From NCBI GenBank assembly GCA_963573305.1, contig OY754330.1:7006001-7070000 (forward strand): a stretch of DNA of 64,000 nt, written 5' to 3'. Positions 31,929 through 42,865 of the stretch are shown in pieces; position 1 is the first letter of the stretch, and every line of letters begins with the position of its first letter. The notes under the pieces were generated by a model. That model did no database searches and was not told the origin of the DNA. It saw only the letters and a program-made list of their open reading frames with translations. The translations under genes were made by a program, and so were the position numbers. This DNA comes from Pyrrhosoma nymphula (Eukaryota > Arthropoda > Insecta > Odonata > Coenagrionidae).

Positions 31929-32105
31929 TACATTGGGTTTTTTATGGAGGTTTGGCCGTGTCTTTTTATAAGAAACTCAATTTCCTTTTAACTGTATGCC
32001 CTGAAGAAGCCTTAATGAAAAAGGCGAAACGTCTTGGCGGAAAAAGGAAGTTGTGTTTCTTAAAAAAGACGAATGACCAAATTAACCAATGTATTATTAT
32101 TAAAG
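31929..32105 (+). mobile_element. PLE terminus forming a long hairpin around a ribozyme-like core
   Basis: The left arm (31930-31990) contains CATTGGG, GGAGGTTTGG, then TAAGAAACTCAATTTCCTTTT. The right arm (32038-32096) contains AAAAAGGAAGTTGTGTTTCT, then GACGAATGACC and CCAATG, largely its reverse complement. Between the arms lies the core at 31998-32037. Only the right half matches the copy at 7271-7400. This is therefore either two facing ends fused or a pLTR with an extended stem I. Confidence 0.6.
31998..32037 (+). ncRNA. Hammerhead-ribozyme-like core
   Basis: GCC (stem I), CTGAAGA, stem II GCCTT/AAGGC with an AATGAAA-type loop, GAAA, CGTC, then TTGGC. Stem I can form as GCC/GGC with TT bulged, extended by the long flanking arms. 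Same family as the minus-strand motif at 7353-7387. Confidence 0.55.
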
Positions 32106-32159
32106 TGGTCAGTAACTATTCCAAGAGGTTTAGAAAAGAGTCATTCTGAAATTAAGTGA

Positions 32160-34000
32160 AAATTTGAGTCCTTAACTTTTTTTGACTTTATTTAATTATT
32201 AATTTTGTTTATTAAAATTTTAATTAATAGTAAAATAGGAATATTAACTAACAAAGTGTCCTAATATACCAAATTTTACATATTTGTAGCAAAACAAATT
32301 GAATAAGCACCTAAATGTCACTTCCATGGGTGGTGTCCCACGCCGTGTTTTTACTTAAAGAACTGTGAGCAAAACTTTTTGTACTGAGTAAATTAATTTA
32401 TTCAACAATCGCATAATTAACTAGTACCATTGCCTTTAACCATGGGCTAAAAATAGAATATTTAAGTTCTATTTGAGATAAATATACAGATTGAAAGTTA
32501 TGTCCCCAACGTTTATATCACCTCCATGGGAAAATAGAAAAACTTCTATTAAACTCCACCAGAAAGCAGCACAAGTTTGAATGTTTAACTGTAAGAAAGC
32601 CTTAGCAACCATTTTGGTTGGAGAATGATTTTTTTTCTAGACAGTAAGTTCATTTGGTCTTTTTCTTTCTGCGTTTAGGTGTAAAAACATAGAGTTCTTT
32701 TATTGCCTGTCACCTCCATGTCGCCCATAATTTTAAAAAATGATTACCTATTTAAGAATTTCTTTGATCGTATGGCTTGTTGTCGTAAAGAAATTACTTA
32801 AAATCAAAGCACGTTGAGCTATAAGAGTTTTAATTGACGGTTAACTGTGGTAAACTCTTGATTTTGTCACCTCCATGGATGTCAACTCCGTGGAAATTTG
32901 TGTCACCTCCGTGTTTTGAGATAGTGTAAATTTCAGTTTATTTAGCTATTAACGTGTTCTTGACCTCTGTTTAAATGTTAGATCACCTAAATACATTAAG
33001 CACAACACCATTACAAATAAAATTACATCACATCTAATATTTGAAAAAAAAACGTTTTTCGTTCACAAATTTCCACATAATTTCAGAATGACCCTGCAAT
33101 GTGAATTCCCGCAGCTTTCAAGGTGCGGAGGCGAGTTCGGATCAGAAGCTAGTACCGGAAGAAACGTGATATTAGATTTAAAAATATCATGAGAGTTAAG
33201 AGAGCGAAAAAGTGTAACGCGGGAGCACTGGAGAGTATATAACCTGGGAGTTCCAAGATAGTCCAGTCAATTAAGAGGTTGTAGAAAGGACATGGAAGAG
33301 GACAGAGATGTATTTGGAGTAGATAGGAGAAAATTACATACACTAAAAGTCCCCGGACCTACGAGGTGAATTAGACTAGGGAGGAATAGGACTATTTTGA
33401 CGCTATATTTTTTTCTACTACTCTTTTCACATTCAAATGCTGCAGAATACGAAAACAGCTTGCCGAACTTCCTCGTAGAAAGTTGAAAAAATGAATTGTA
33501 GCCAACGTTTTTCGATTTGGGACCACTGTGCGACAGCTTGTACTTTAACATGTATACACATTAGGGTGGTCCAAAAAAATCTTTTTTTGAAAACATACTC
33601 TCCACAAGCCTGCCCTTATTCCATATGGTATTATAGAACTCAGAAAAAAAATTCAGATGAATTAGACAATATTTAGAGGTCCCTATGTTTTAACACTTTT
33701 GATGTCAAAACGGAGTTTTGATAAAAACACCAATATTTTGAGAAAACATTATAACAATGATATAACTGAATAGAGAAATATTGTCGAAAAGTCATTTTAC
33801 ATTTAAAGTGACCATAATTTAGGTTTTTGCAATGTTATTGTTGTATATAACATTTTGTTCTTGTTTACTAAGCACAATTGACATCATCGGTCATCAGCGT
33901 TGCCTTCTTACATGTTGGAAACTGTTCTGTGCAACTGAACTAGTGGGAAACATAATTAGTCTTAGTTACACAAACTTTAGGGTATAGCTATGTTAGTTAC
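32160..34000. other. No supported gene; spaced TCACCTCCATG words
   Basis: AT-rich. The word TCACCTCCATG or a one-base variant occurs five times between 32321 and 32910. At 33563 a GGGTGGTCCAAAAAA word looks like a DNA-transposon end, but I found no partner. No reading frame is convincing. Confidence 0.4.
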
Positions 34001-34559
34001 ACTAGTGTAATGCATGATGGTGAATACTCACCCCCTGCCATCCATCCCTGAGGTGGCTTTCAGGGTATTTTGTAAATGTAAATGTCCTGGGATATTTCAA
34101 TGTACCGAGTCCATAGCAGAGGAACATTGCAAAGTTCAAAGAGGGAGATTCAAAAAGGGGGGAATACGAAGATTTTGGTATCATTTCAAGAACTTCTTCA
34201 ACTTTCGAGGATTTTTCATGTTCTCTTTCCTTCCTCCTCTTACTACGCCTGTTAGGTTTGGATGCTGAACTGGGACCTGGCAAGTTGGTCGTAGTCAGCA
34301 CATCTGCTAAGCAGACGGAGACCTCCTCAAGGTCACAACTCACTGTTACACTTAACAAGGCGGGGGCAGTAGGGGCGGGGGCTTCCCACCCATAATCCAT
34401 TGCAAATAAGAAAAAATGGCTATCATAAAATATATCGTACTCTTCAGAACTGCGGGAAGTAACCACCCTCCCCTTCATAACTACGGCTTTAATCCGCCCC
34501 TGGCTAAGTTTGAGACAATGGGTCGCTGAGAGAAGGAAAAACCAGGAATATTGTGCCTC

Positions 34560-34990
34560 CAAGTCTCCGGGATTAAACTAGCGCGAAGAATATGTGTCAC
34601 CGAAAAACTTAAATAAGCACTTGTGGGGCAAGGTACGAGGTTGGTCCAAAAATAAACCGCAATTTTCTCCAAATGATTCCACTTCCTTCCTCTTAATATT
34701 ATGCATAGTATTGAAAATAGCTCCTTACGCAGTTAACATATCGCTAATAGGGGTTTTCTCAAAGCATGCCGTTTGTCTTCTAGATTTAACATCGCGCAGC
34801 AAATTTCCCTTCATCTCATCTATGGATTTGAAACAGCGTCCTTTGTAGAAGGTTTTCAACGTCGGAAAAAAATAAAAACTCTGCAGGTGCCAACTCGGGT
34901 ACAGAGAATGGATAAAATGCTCCTGGCGCAACCCAGATCTGATCACCTGTTATGGCGTTCCTCAGGAAACTATATCCCTCATTCGATCAT
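34560..34990 (-). pseudogene. Possible mariner-like transposase remnant
   Basis: Minus strand pieces near 34970-34840 read RNAITGDQIWVAPGAFYPFS, then VPELAPAEFLFF and, in another frame, FYFFPTLKTFYKGRCF and SIDEMKGNLLRDV. These can be laid on the mariner pattern (S/G)DE(S/T)W, H-x-PYSPDLAPSDF-x-LFPxLK and (G)-x-x-F-x-S-x-E. Key residues are altered (SPDLAPSD reads VPELAPAE). Several frame changes and no terminal repeats make this a weak call. Confidence 0.35.
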
Positions 34991-34999
34991 TTCATAAGA

Positions 35000-36600
35000 T
35001 ATTGACGGCCTTTGATATTCGAGCAACCGCGAAATGAATATTTTAGTCATCCGATGTGTTTTAATTTCTTTAAAAGTCAAAATCGTTTGTCACAAGCGTA
35101 TGCTAATTCATACTTCTTTTCCTTTGTTTCACGGACGTAAAACTGACCATTTTTTCTTCCCACGACACCTGAACGTCATAACTTGAATTTGTTGGCCACC
35201 CAAGTTTTGAATCGTCTTCAACTGATTTTCTGCCAACATAGAACCACTGACACCAATCATAAAATTATAATTACGGCTCTGAAATTATTTCCCATAAAAT
35301 CATCTTGCAACTTTTTCTAATTTTATTTCAACACCTTTCAAAAATTTACAACAATAGTTAATGCATACCAAAATCTTCATTTTCTGACAGCAAAATAATT
35401 TGAATAACAAAACAATACTTTGCTACGCTTACGCTTACTATCTACGCTTACTACTACTAATACGCTTGCTATCTGAAAACGAAACAAAACATACATTGAC
35501 GCAACGAACGGGATATTGTATCTGGAAAATTGCTCTATGTGTATCTAAGATTCAGCGAAGCGAACATCAAATCATTGGTGGACGGTTTAAAATGGATTTA
35601 AATATTTTTCGTTCAAATCTCGTATCCATCTAAAGTTTTAATCATTAGTGACCTTAACTTCATCTTCGCACAAATTCCTAAAATTCTTAACACCTCCGAA
35701 TCGCACTGACGAATTAGGTTTATTGAATAACGTCAAAGAATCAATCAAGAGTGACATACATTAACTATTTGCATGCAGTTTTCAACTAAAGCATACTTCT
35801 ATCCTCTGTATTCGTTTTATTTCGCACGTTAAAACTCTCTGTTCTGTCTCTCTCAGAAAACAGAACTGCAGTAATATGTGCTTTAAAAGAGAAAATCAAT
35901 TCATCGAGAAAAAGAGAAGCTCTGTAAGAGGATCGCGAAATTGGTTTGTTCAAAGCTGAATGTGTTATGGGAGAGAATGAGGAACTTGTGTCCATTTACC
36001 CATTTTCTAGTGGAGGAAGGTGATTAGGTTGTGTTAAGGAAACCAATTAAGGATACAATCTAGGGCGACTTTTTGTCGGCCATCACGAAAAAGTGATAAT
36101 TCATAAAAACTTTGCAAGGCAATGCGATGCAAAAGACGATAAATAATTAGTTTTATATGGTATTTTATTTACGTGGCCCTCTACATTGGCTACACAAGCC
36201 TAAATTGTACTCTAATGGCCATTGAACATATCTAGATTCCATGATTTTCAAAAACAAATATTTCAATTTAATTATGGAAAAGAAAAAGGTCATAAAACAA
36301 GTCGCGACATAAGACTAATTACACCTCGGTTGGTTGACATTACTCTAAAGTAGAATCACGGTTCAAAACATTCTGCTGAAGATTATGTCATAAAAGCAGT
36401 TGAGGATATGGAAGAGAGAAGAACGTTGCGTTGAAGCGTAAATAAACATTTTCGCAGCAGTAGTTCGAGAAATACTATAAACACAACACACACGGAGAAA
36501 AATTCAAACTCATCCCGCCCGAACCAGTTTAGGAGTTGCGATAGCACTCAGCACTCACTCTTTACACAATTTCCCAAGAAGTAATAAAAGATTTCCACAC
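35000..36600. other. No supported gene
   Basis: AT-rich DNA. Frames of 69-77 codons occur on both strands without recognised motifs. Confidence 0.5.
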
Positions 36601-36654
36601 AGGAAAATTTCGTTTTATATGAGTCTGTTGGAGACGCAGCGTCCGGGCGAAGAA

Positions 36655-36845
36655 GGTGTGGAAGAGATTAGATTACGCCGTCCACCTTTCTTCTTGAGCG
36701 AGTAAGACGTTTTCTCACAAGTCCTTCCACTTCGCCTCCTTTCGTCTCCTGCTCCCCTCCCACCTCCCCTCCCACCATACATCCTCACCAAGGAAACGAC
36801 GAATCCAAATTGTGATGTAGGCAGAGTTTTTTGTCGCCAATACGA
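36655..36845. repeat. Dispersed repeat, copy 1
   Basis: The block starts AGATTAGATTACGCCGTC, then pyrimidine-rich CTCCC stretches, then GGAAACGACGAATCC and TGTAGGCAGAG...TCGCCA. The same order occurs at 48529-48720. Function unknown; it is probably a fragment of an interspersed repeat. Confidence 0.65.
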
Positions 36846-36899
36846 TATTTGATTTGAATGAGAGCAAATGTATCTATTTAGGTCATATATTACTTCATG

Positions 36900-37695
36900 T
36901 AGGCTTGTGCGATGACCGATTTTGGTCATCGATTTTCGATGAAAAAATTTCATCGAAATGTTTCGATGACGATGGCTGTCATCGATCATCGTATAGAGTG
37001 TACACGATGATAGATGACTATCGATGAATGCCGATGATCGATGAATTACGATGATCGATGACTCTCGATGAACTGTGCAGTAGTGATGAGCGATATATCG
37101 CTGTGATTGAATCACCGATACTGGCAAGTAGCAATCACAGCCTGTGACTAAATAATCGAAATCACTGTGACTGTGAATTCGGTGAATTTAGCCGATTTAG
37201 CTCAGGTTACTACCACTGCTACCAACTGCACTAGTGCAACCAACGAATACAATGCTACCACTGCTACTGCGTATTAACTGTGATTGAACGTGATCGCTAC
37301 TTCTGCATCGTCTACCACAAACTTGAGGAAAAACATGAATTCCAAACATCCCATTGTGACCCTGCCATCGTCCTCAAGGCGCAATAGCTGCTTGGGTGCT
37401 TATACTTTATACATACATTTTAGATCTAAGGCGATCAAATGAATGGAAAAAAAGAAGAAAAATTAGTGATATTTGGATATCGATCATCCTCATCGATTGT
37501 TCTCATCGACATCAATGATTCGCATCAACTCATCGACTCATCGGGATCGATGATTCTCATCGACATTGATGATTCGCATCGACTCATCGACATCGATGGT
37601 CGATGACATTCATCGTCATCGAATACAGTCATCGCACCGCGATGACTAAAATCATCGTCGATGACTTCGATTAATCGACTCATCGCACAAGCCTA
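36900..37695. mobile_element. hAT element with TAGGCTTGTGCGATGA ends, copy B, containing a truncated nested hAT
   Basis: Ends TAGGCTTGTGCGATGA and TCATCGCACAAGCCTA. Exact 8-bp duplication ACTTCATG (36892-36899, 37696-37703). The left 180 bp match the left end of copy C, including the ATCGATGA array. At 37081 the sequence switches to the left part of the nested hAT, at exactly the same position as in copy C. At about 37478 it jumps to the right subterminal array of the outer element. Copy B is therefore an internally deleted form of the composite in copy C, lacking roughly 2.4 kb. Confidence 0.9.
37081..37478 (+). mobile_element. Left part of the nested hAT inside copy B
   Basis: Starts TAGTGATGAGCGATATATCG directly after CTGTGCAG (37073-37080) and follows the sequence 38787-39178 closely to AGAAAAATTAGTGATATTTGG. 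The right end of the nested element is missing. Confidence 0.85.
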
Positions 37696-37703
37696 ACTTC
37701 ATG

Positions 37704-38529
37704 TGAGTGGTGACTTGGAATTGTGGTTAATCACGTGAGGGCCTTTATACGACAAGTGCTTAACGACTAGCCCTTCCATCTTCTCAAACCCTCAACGGTT
37801 TTCCCTCACCTCCCTTCCCTTGCAGAACATACCGACTGACTTTTTCTAAGGTCACCCGAAGATACTTGCACAGCAGTGAAACCTACGTCGTGAAATGACA
37901 TTATTTTATAAGGAATAATCGTGTTGGTTATCTACTCTTCTTCAGATGGTAATGTATCACAAAGTCATGCTAGAGACTTTCTCATCAAAAATCTTGGCGT
38001 TAGGGACAGCCAATACATCTCAACTAACAATGATGGATAGATATTCCAAATTAATGTTCAACCCTGTCTTTCCTTCATCTCCATCAGTTTGCTTAATTTT
38101 CATGTTTTTCCTCCCGCAGCTGTGGAATATCACATTCCACATTTGTAGATGAGTTTCATTCTTAAATGGTCAAAGTTTTTTTTTCATTTTCCATGTAGAA
38201 ATGTTCCATTAAGTAGTCAATGAGTTGGTAATTTCAATTGACGTTATGTAATGATTCTTACATCGCCAGGCAGAAACCCGTCACCTTTCCCCATTTATCA
38301 TTGTGAGCAACAAGGATACATCAAATAATATGAAGACTTTGAAATCTGACGTATTTAATACTTATTTTTATAAAAATATTAACGTTGCATAGAATTATTT
38401 CTTTTACTATGAAAAAGTTCCGACACGTCTTCCTTGAGACAACATCATACTTTCTCTAACTTTTATTTTGCTGCTGGTCTGTTTTTCGAGGACCACCATG
38501 CTTAACGTGTCTTAAGTCTTACTCTTTTA
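37704..38529. other. Spacer between the two hAT elements
   Basis: No recognised gene. The two related hATs stand about 840 bp apart in the same orientation. Confidence 0.5.
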
Positions 38530-38786
38530 CATACAACTAGGCTTGTGCGATGACAGATTTTGGTCATCGATTTTCGATGAAAAAATTTCATCGAAATGTT
38601 TCGATGACGATGGCTGTCATCGATCATCGATTCATCGATGATTGATGAATTTCGATGATCGATGAATTTCGATGATCGATGAATTTCGATGATCGATGAA
38701 TTTCGATGATCGATGAATGTCGATGATCGATGAATGCCGATGATCGATGAATTACGATGATCGATGACTCTCGATGAACTGTGCAG

Positions 38787-40590
38787 TAGTGATGTGCGAT
38801 ATATCGCTGTGATTGAATCACCGATACTGAAAATTAGCAATCACAGCCTGTGACTAAATAATCGAAATCACTGTGACTGTGAATTCGGTGAATTTAGCCG
38901 ATTTAGCTCAGGCTGCTACCGCTGCTACCAACTGCACCAGTGCAACCAACGAATACAATGCTACCACTGCTACTGCGTATTAACTGTGATTGAACGTGAT
39001 CTCTACTTCTGTATCGTCTACCACAAACTTGACGAAAAACATGAATTCCAAACCTCCCACTGTGGCCCTGCCATCGTCCTCAGGGCGCAATAGCTGGGGT
39101 GTTTATACTTTATATATCCATTTGAGATAAGGCGTTCAAATGAATGGAAAAAAAGAAGAAAAATTAGTGATATATGGAACTGTACGTGAAGCATAATTAC
39201 ATGTTCGTGACATACTCGTATAATAATACGTAACTTGACTCATATAATCTACCGTAAACATTGATTTGAAATGTGGAATAATTCTGAAATCATTTGACGG
39301 GGTAGTTGACTAAAATGTTCTGATTGATTTCCATCATGCATCTATTTAAAACAATTTGCATCTCATTTGAGATACTTTCCATTTATTTTTCTTAATATCT
39401 ACTGTATTTTAAATTGTCCCATTCTCCGTGAGTCGAAGTACGTAGATATTGCTAAATGTCAATATGCTTATTGCAGAATGTTACACTATCCTGTGAAGAC
39501 GATCCACCGGCAGAAGATGTCGGAGGTTGTGTAACTTCGATGGATAGAGCTACTCCATCAACAAGTAATGATGGTAATGATAGCTCCCTTCAAATGCCAG
39601 CCGCCGTCCCACGTCCGTCTTCTTCGACCACAGTTCAACGCCAATTAACAATTCCTTCTATTGGTTCCTAAATGCTCTCTTTCAAAAGAAAGCAGTACAT
39701 TGAACAGAAGCTACTTGGATTATTCATAATTGATTTGCAGCCATTCAGCATTGTGGAAGATGTTGGGTTTAAAGAATTAATGGAAGTGGCGTTGCCGAAT
39801 GATGAAATTCCTGGTAGGCATCGCATTTCGATCACCATGATCCCTGCCATGTATGAGGAATGCGAATTTTGCGTAAGTCAATTACTCTAGGCAGCCAAAA
39901 GTGTGTGTAACCACAGACTGTCGGTCATCTTCAAGAAGAAATAGGGTGATGATAAAGTGAACGCCATTCACTTTTTAAATACGAATTCCATATACATGGA
40001 AAAAGAGTGACATTGGCGTTTGGCATGTTTTCTTCCTTAATTGTTTGTTTACTTCTTTATTACTTTGTGATATTACGTAAGAAACGGAAATCTTCTAGTC
40101 TCAAACCAAAAAAAAACATTTATTTATATGCCAAAGTTTTGTGCAATTACCTACTTAAAATTTTTATTTTTTGCCAGTAGAGCCTCTATATGTAAATGTT
40201 AAATTGTTTATACAGTTTGAGGCATTTCTTGAAAACTAATGTGAAATAAGTTTATCATTTTTATAATTTCATTTCAGGTTACCATTTAAGGAGAAGGGTT
40301 GAATTTCTCAGCCATATATATACGTATAGGTATATATCTCCAAAAGTTTATAATAAACAGTATTTTTTTATCACTTGATCGAAGAGTCTCTCTCTTTTAT
40401 TGTGCAGTTGGACTACTGGAATGCTGACGTACCGACATGGCCAGTCCCCTAATATGTGATTGCGATTGTCATTTCCATGCCGTGTCAATTCTAAAATGTG
40501 ATCGCAATTACATTTTATAATCACAGTTATTGTAACGAAACAGTGACATTTAAGGCGGTGACAATAAAGTCACAGTTAAGGCCATCCCTA
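38787..40590 (+). mobile_element. Nested hAT element, 1804 bp
   Basis: Starts TAGTGATGTGCGATAT and ends AAGGCCATCCCTA, so the ends are an imperfect repeat TAGKGATG. The target duplication CTGTGCAG (38779-38786, 40591-40598) lies inside the outer element; copy A shows the uninterrupted site. It carries one exon of a hAT transposase on the plus strand and is otherwise deleted. Confidence 0.88.
39477..39872 (+). pseudogene. hAT transposase N-terminal exon (nested element)
   Basis: The exon is preceded by TTATTGCAG and followed by GTAAGTC. Translation reads NVTLSCEDDPPAED, a Ser/Thr/Pro-rich linker, RQLTIPSIGS, a stop TAA (39669-39671), then in the same frame MLSFKRKQYIEQKLLGLFII, DLQPFSIVEDVGFKELMEVA and LPNDEIPGRHRISITMIPAM. 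I-x-DLQPFSIVEDxGFxxLM is the conserved segment after the BED zinc finger in hAT-Ac transposases. A single stop is the only damage in this exon. The BED finger exon would lie upstream and the RNase H catalytic part downstream; neither is visible before the right end at 40590. Confidence 0.85.
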
Positions 40591-40705
40591 CTGTGCAGAT
40601 GTCTCGGTTGGCAGTTCGGTGTGGCTATTAAGTGAAGATTGAATTGGGTCAACCGTAATTGAGTAAAACAAGGCTTATTTATGAAAGAGAGAAACAATCT
40701 CCAAG

Positions 40706-41060
40706 TTACAATTTTAGCAACAACTCTTTATTGTGGTATAAAACAATTCTTATTTCCGCATTTTCGTCGGTGAGTAGATGTCGGGCGTCCAACACAACGT
40801 TTCCTGCATCGCTGAAGAACCGCTCTGATGCTGTTGAAGTGGCAGGAATACAGAGGTATTTCCTCGCGTACTTCTGAAGGCGGGGATATACATCCTTCCT
40901 GTCCCTATACTAATGTAGGACGTCCAAAGATTTGGATAGAGCTGGGACATCCTCGCACTTGTGGAGCTCCGCCAGGAAGGGGTCGTCAGCAGAGGTAGCG
41001 TTTCTCGTGTCAGCAGCACGAACAACACCATCACTGGTGCGGCGCCTCTTCGCAAATAGC
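40706..41060 (-). pseudogene. hAT transposase C-terminal domain (outer element)
   Basis: Minus strand pieces: RTSDGVVRAADTRNATSADD, then PFLAELHKCEDVPALSKSLD. After a frame change come KYARKYLCIPATSTASERFF, SDAGNVVLDARHLLTDENAE and IRIVLYHNKELLLKL, with a stop at 40706-40708. L-x-IPATSTASERxFSxAGxV-x-x-x-R-x-x-L is the hATC signature. The region just after the stop is the sequence shared with copy A. The remaining outer coding sequence up to about 41450 is too decayed to read. The outer gene runs opposite to the nested one. Confidence 0.82.
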
Positions 41061-41797
41061 CAGTCTAAAGATTTCCGCGCTTCAGCCTGTGCTCCTTCGC
41101 CTTGGATTTGGCGGAAAACATGACCGCGATTTTCCTAGCCGGGATCAACTGAATGCAGCGTAGGGAGACTGACACTGGGAAACAAGCTACAACACGTCTA
41201 GACTAGACCACAGTTTCGACACTCAATGTTATAAAACGGCGACATTCTAGTAGCAGACGACAACATCGAGGCCAAGTGGTGGAGCGCCAAGGTGCTCATG
41301 GGCAGAAACTCCGTCCCCTCACCTACCTTCCCCGAGATATCGTCTGCTAGAGTCGACGTACTCCAATCCCTGTGCGGCCCACGTGGGCTGGATCTCAACG
41401 CCGCCGGCTTTTTTCAGTAAGTAGGCGTTGCGCAATAGAACAAGGAAGGTGCCGGGGAGGGGGAGACAAAGGAGGAAACATCATAGCGGTCACCGGCGGC
41501 GGCACGGGACGGACGGGCGACAGAAAACCTATAATTTTCATCGTCCCATCGATCATCCTCATCGATGGTTCTCATCGACATCAATGATTCGCATCAACTC
41601 ATCGACATCGATGATTCTCATCGACTCATCGACATCGATGATTCATCGACTCATCGACATCGATGATTTTCATCGACTCATCGACATCGATGGTCGATGA
41701 CATTCATCGTCATCGATTACAGTCATCGCACCGCGACGACTAAAATCATCGTCGATGACTTCGATTAATCGACTCATCGCACAAGCCTACATACAAC

Positions 41798-42565
41798 AGC
41801 ATACGATTCCATATTTTGAAGCATCTTAGTTTAACTTTTATAAGATTAAATGTGCCTGAGATTAGTGGATTTGACAAGAACGAATTAAGGCCAGCAAAGC
41901 TCTTGTGTTGGGCTGATAATCATCCATGCTAGTCATTCAGACCACTTGGAGGTCTATCGTCTGTTACTCTTGGTTTACTTCATACCTGTTTCCCGCTCGC
42001 TATCGTATTCCTCTGAAATACTTCATGCCCTCTACCTTTCCTTGCGTCACAACACGAAAGCCTGAATCCCAGTAAGCATTGATTGTTTAATATATTTTTT
42101 TAAATGTTACGTGTTTCTCAGCAAAGGTAAGATGAAAAATATTTTTAAATCCCAGCGTTGAATTATAAACTAATATTATAAATATTTGTTGAAAAAATGA
42201 CAGCGATAAATTTTATTTTTATATTTTTAATTTAAAATTTCGCCAGCAATAAATTAATTACATTTCAAGCACTTCCTGGGTACCATACCAACTAATATTA
42301 TTAACGTTTTTTACAAAACTCTTGCATTACTTTGGATACGGAAACAAAATGACAGTGAATCGCCAATCTTCTGATAGTGCCTAATTCATGACCGTAATAT
42401 TATGCGGCAGATGGTAAACGCAAGAGAAGCTTTGTTTGACAAATTAATAAGCCTTAAGATTACATGTGACGTACATATTTCCTATTTTTCCAAACGTAGA
42501 GTTTTACGTACCTATTAAAGTAGGTATTTCAAGTATTTATTGCTATTGATTACGCGAATATCCCC
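41798..42565. other. No supported gene
   Basis: AT-rich spacer without recognised motif. Confidence 0.5.
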
Positions 42566-42569
42566 TCAA

Positions 42570-42865
42570 GTGCGTCTTCCAGAACTTCTGTCGTCTTCCT
42601 TCCTACTCCCTGCTTTCCCAGCGTAATCCCCTCTGTACATCACCCTCTTCAGCATTCCCTCAATCCTTCATCCACCTATTCTGCCTTCTCCGAATATTCT
42701 CCTTTCATTTAACTCCTCTCCCGTCTTTTCTAATACGTCCTCGTTCTTCTTCATTCTCGATTACCAGCTCACCCTATCGGATTCTTCTCCAAACCCACCA
42801 ATCCCAGTCCCTCAGTCTGCGTATCTGATCTTTCTGCAATGAACCAAGTTTCCATCTATACAAAA
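42570..42865 (-). pseudogene. LINE C-terminal tail relic
   Basis: Minus strand reads RRQNRWMKD and GNAEEGDVQRGLRWE, upstream of which lies WVWRRI. The elements RWM-x-x-x-x-N(A/V)EEGDVQ and WVWRRI belong to the C-terminal part of the LINE family also seen at 29490-30290. Many stops are present; only a fragment remains. Confidence 0.45.

Larger units (their letters stand above)
38538..41789. mobile_element. hAT element with TAGGCTTGTGCGATGA ends, long copy C (3252 bp)
   Basis: Ends as in copies A and B, with exact 8-bp duplication CATACAAC (38530-38537, 41790-41797). The left subterminal array (38560-38778) has repeated ATCGATGA units with about 15-bp spacing. The right array (41545-41770) has inverted TCATCGA units. 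The transposase remnant is on the minus strand. A complete second hAT is nested at 38787-40590, within what would be the 3' flank of the outer transposase gene. Confidence 0.93.

Noticed and set aside
33563..33600. GGGTGGTCCAAAAAA as the left end of a DNA transposon.
   Set aside because: No matching inverted end found nearby, so no element could be delimited.
34002..34562. A 186-codon minus-strand open frame with a basic patch (SKPNRRSKRRKERE).
   Set aside because: No recognisable domain, splice pattern or homologous frame; overlaps other frames. Could be real but not supportable.
36615..37127. A 170-codon minus-strand open frame rich in His/Ser/Ile.
   Set aside because: It runs through the ATCGATGA array and end of hAT copy B; the periodic composition is explained by the DNA repeat. 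The same applies to frames at 38502-38840 and 41428-41700.
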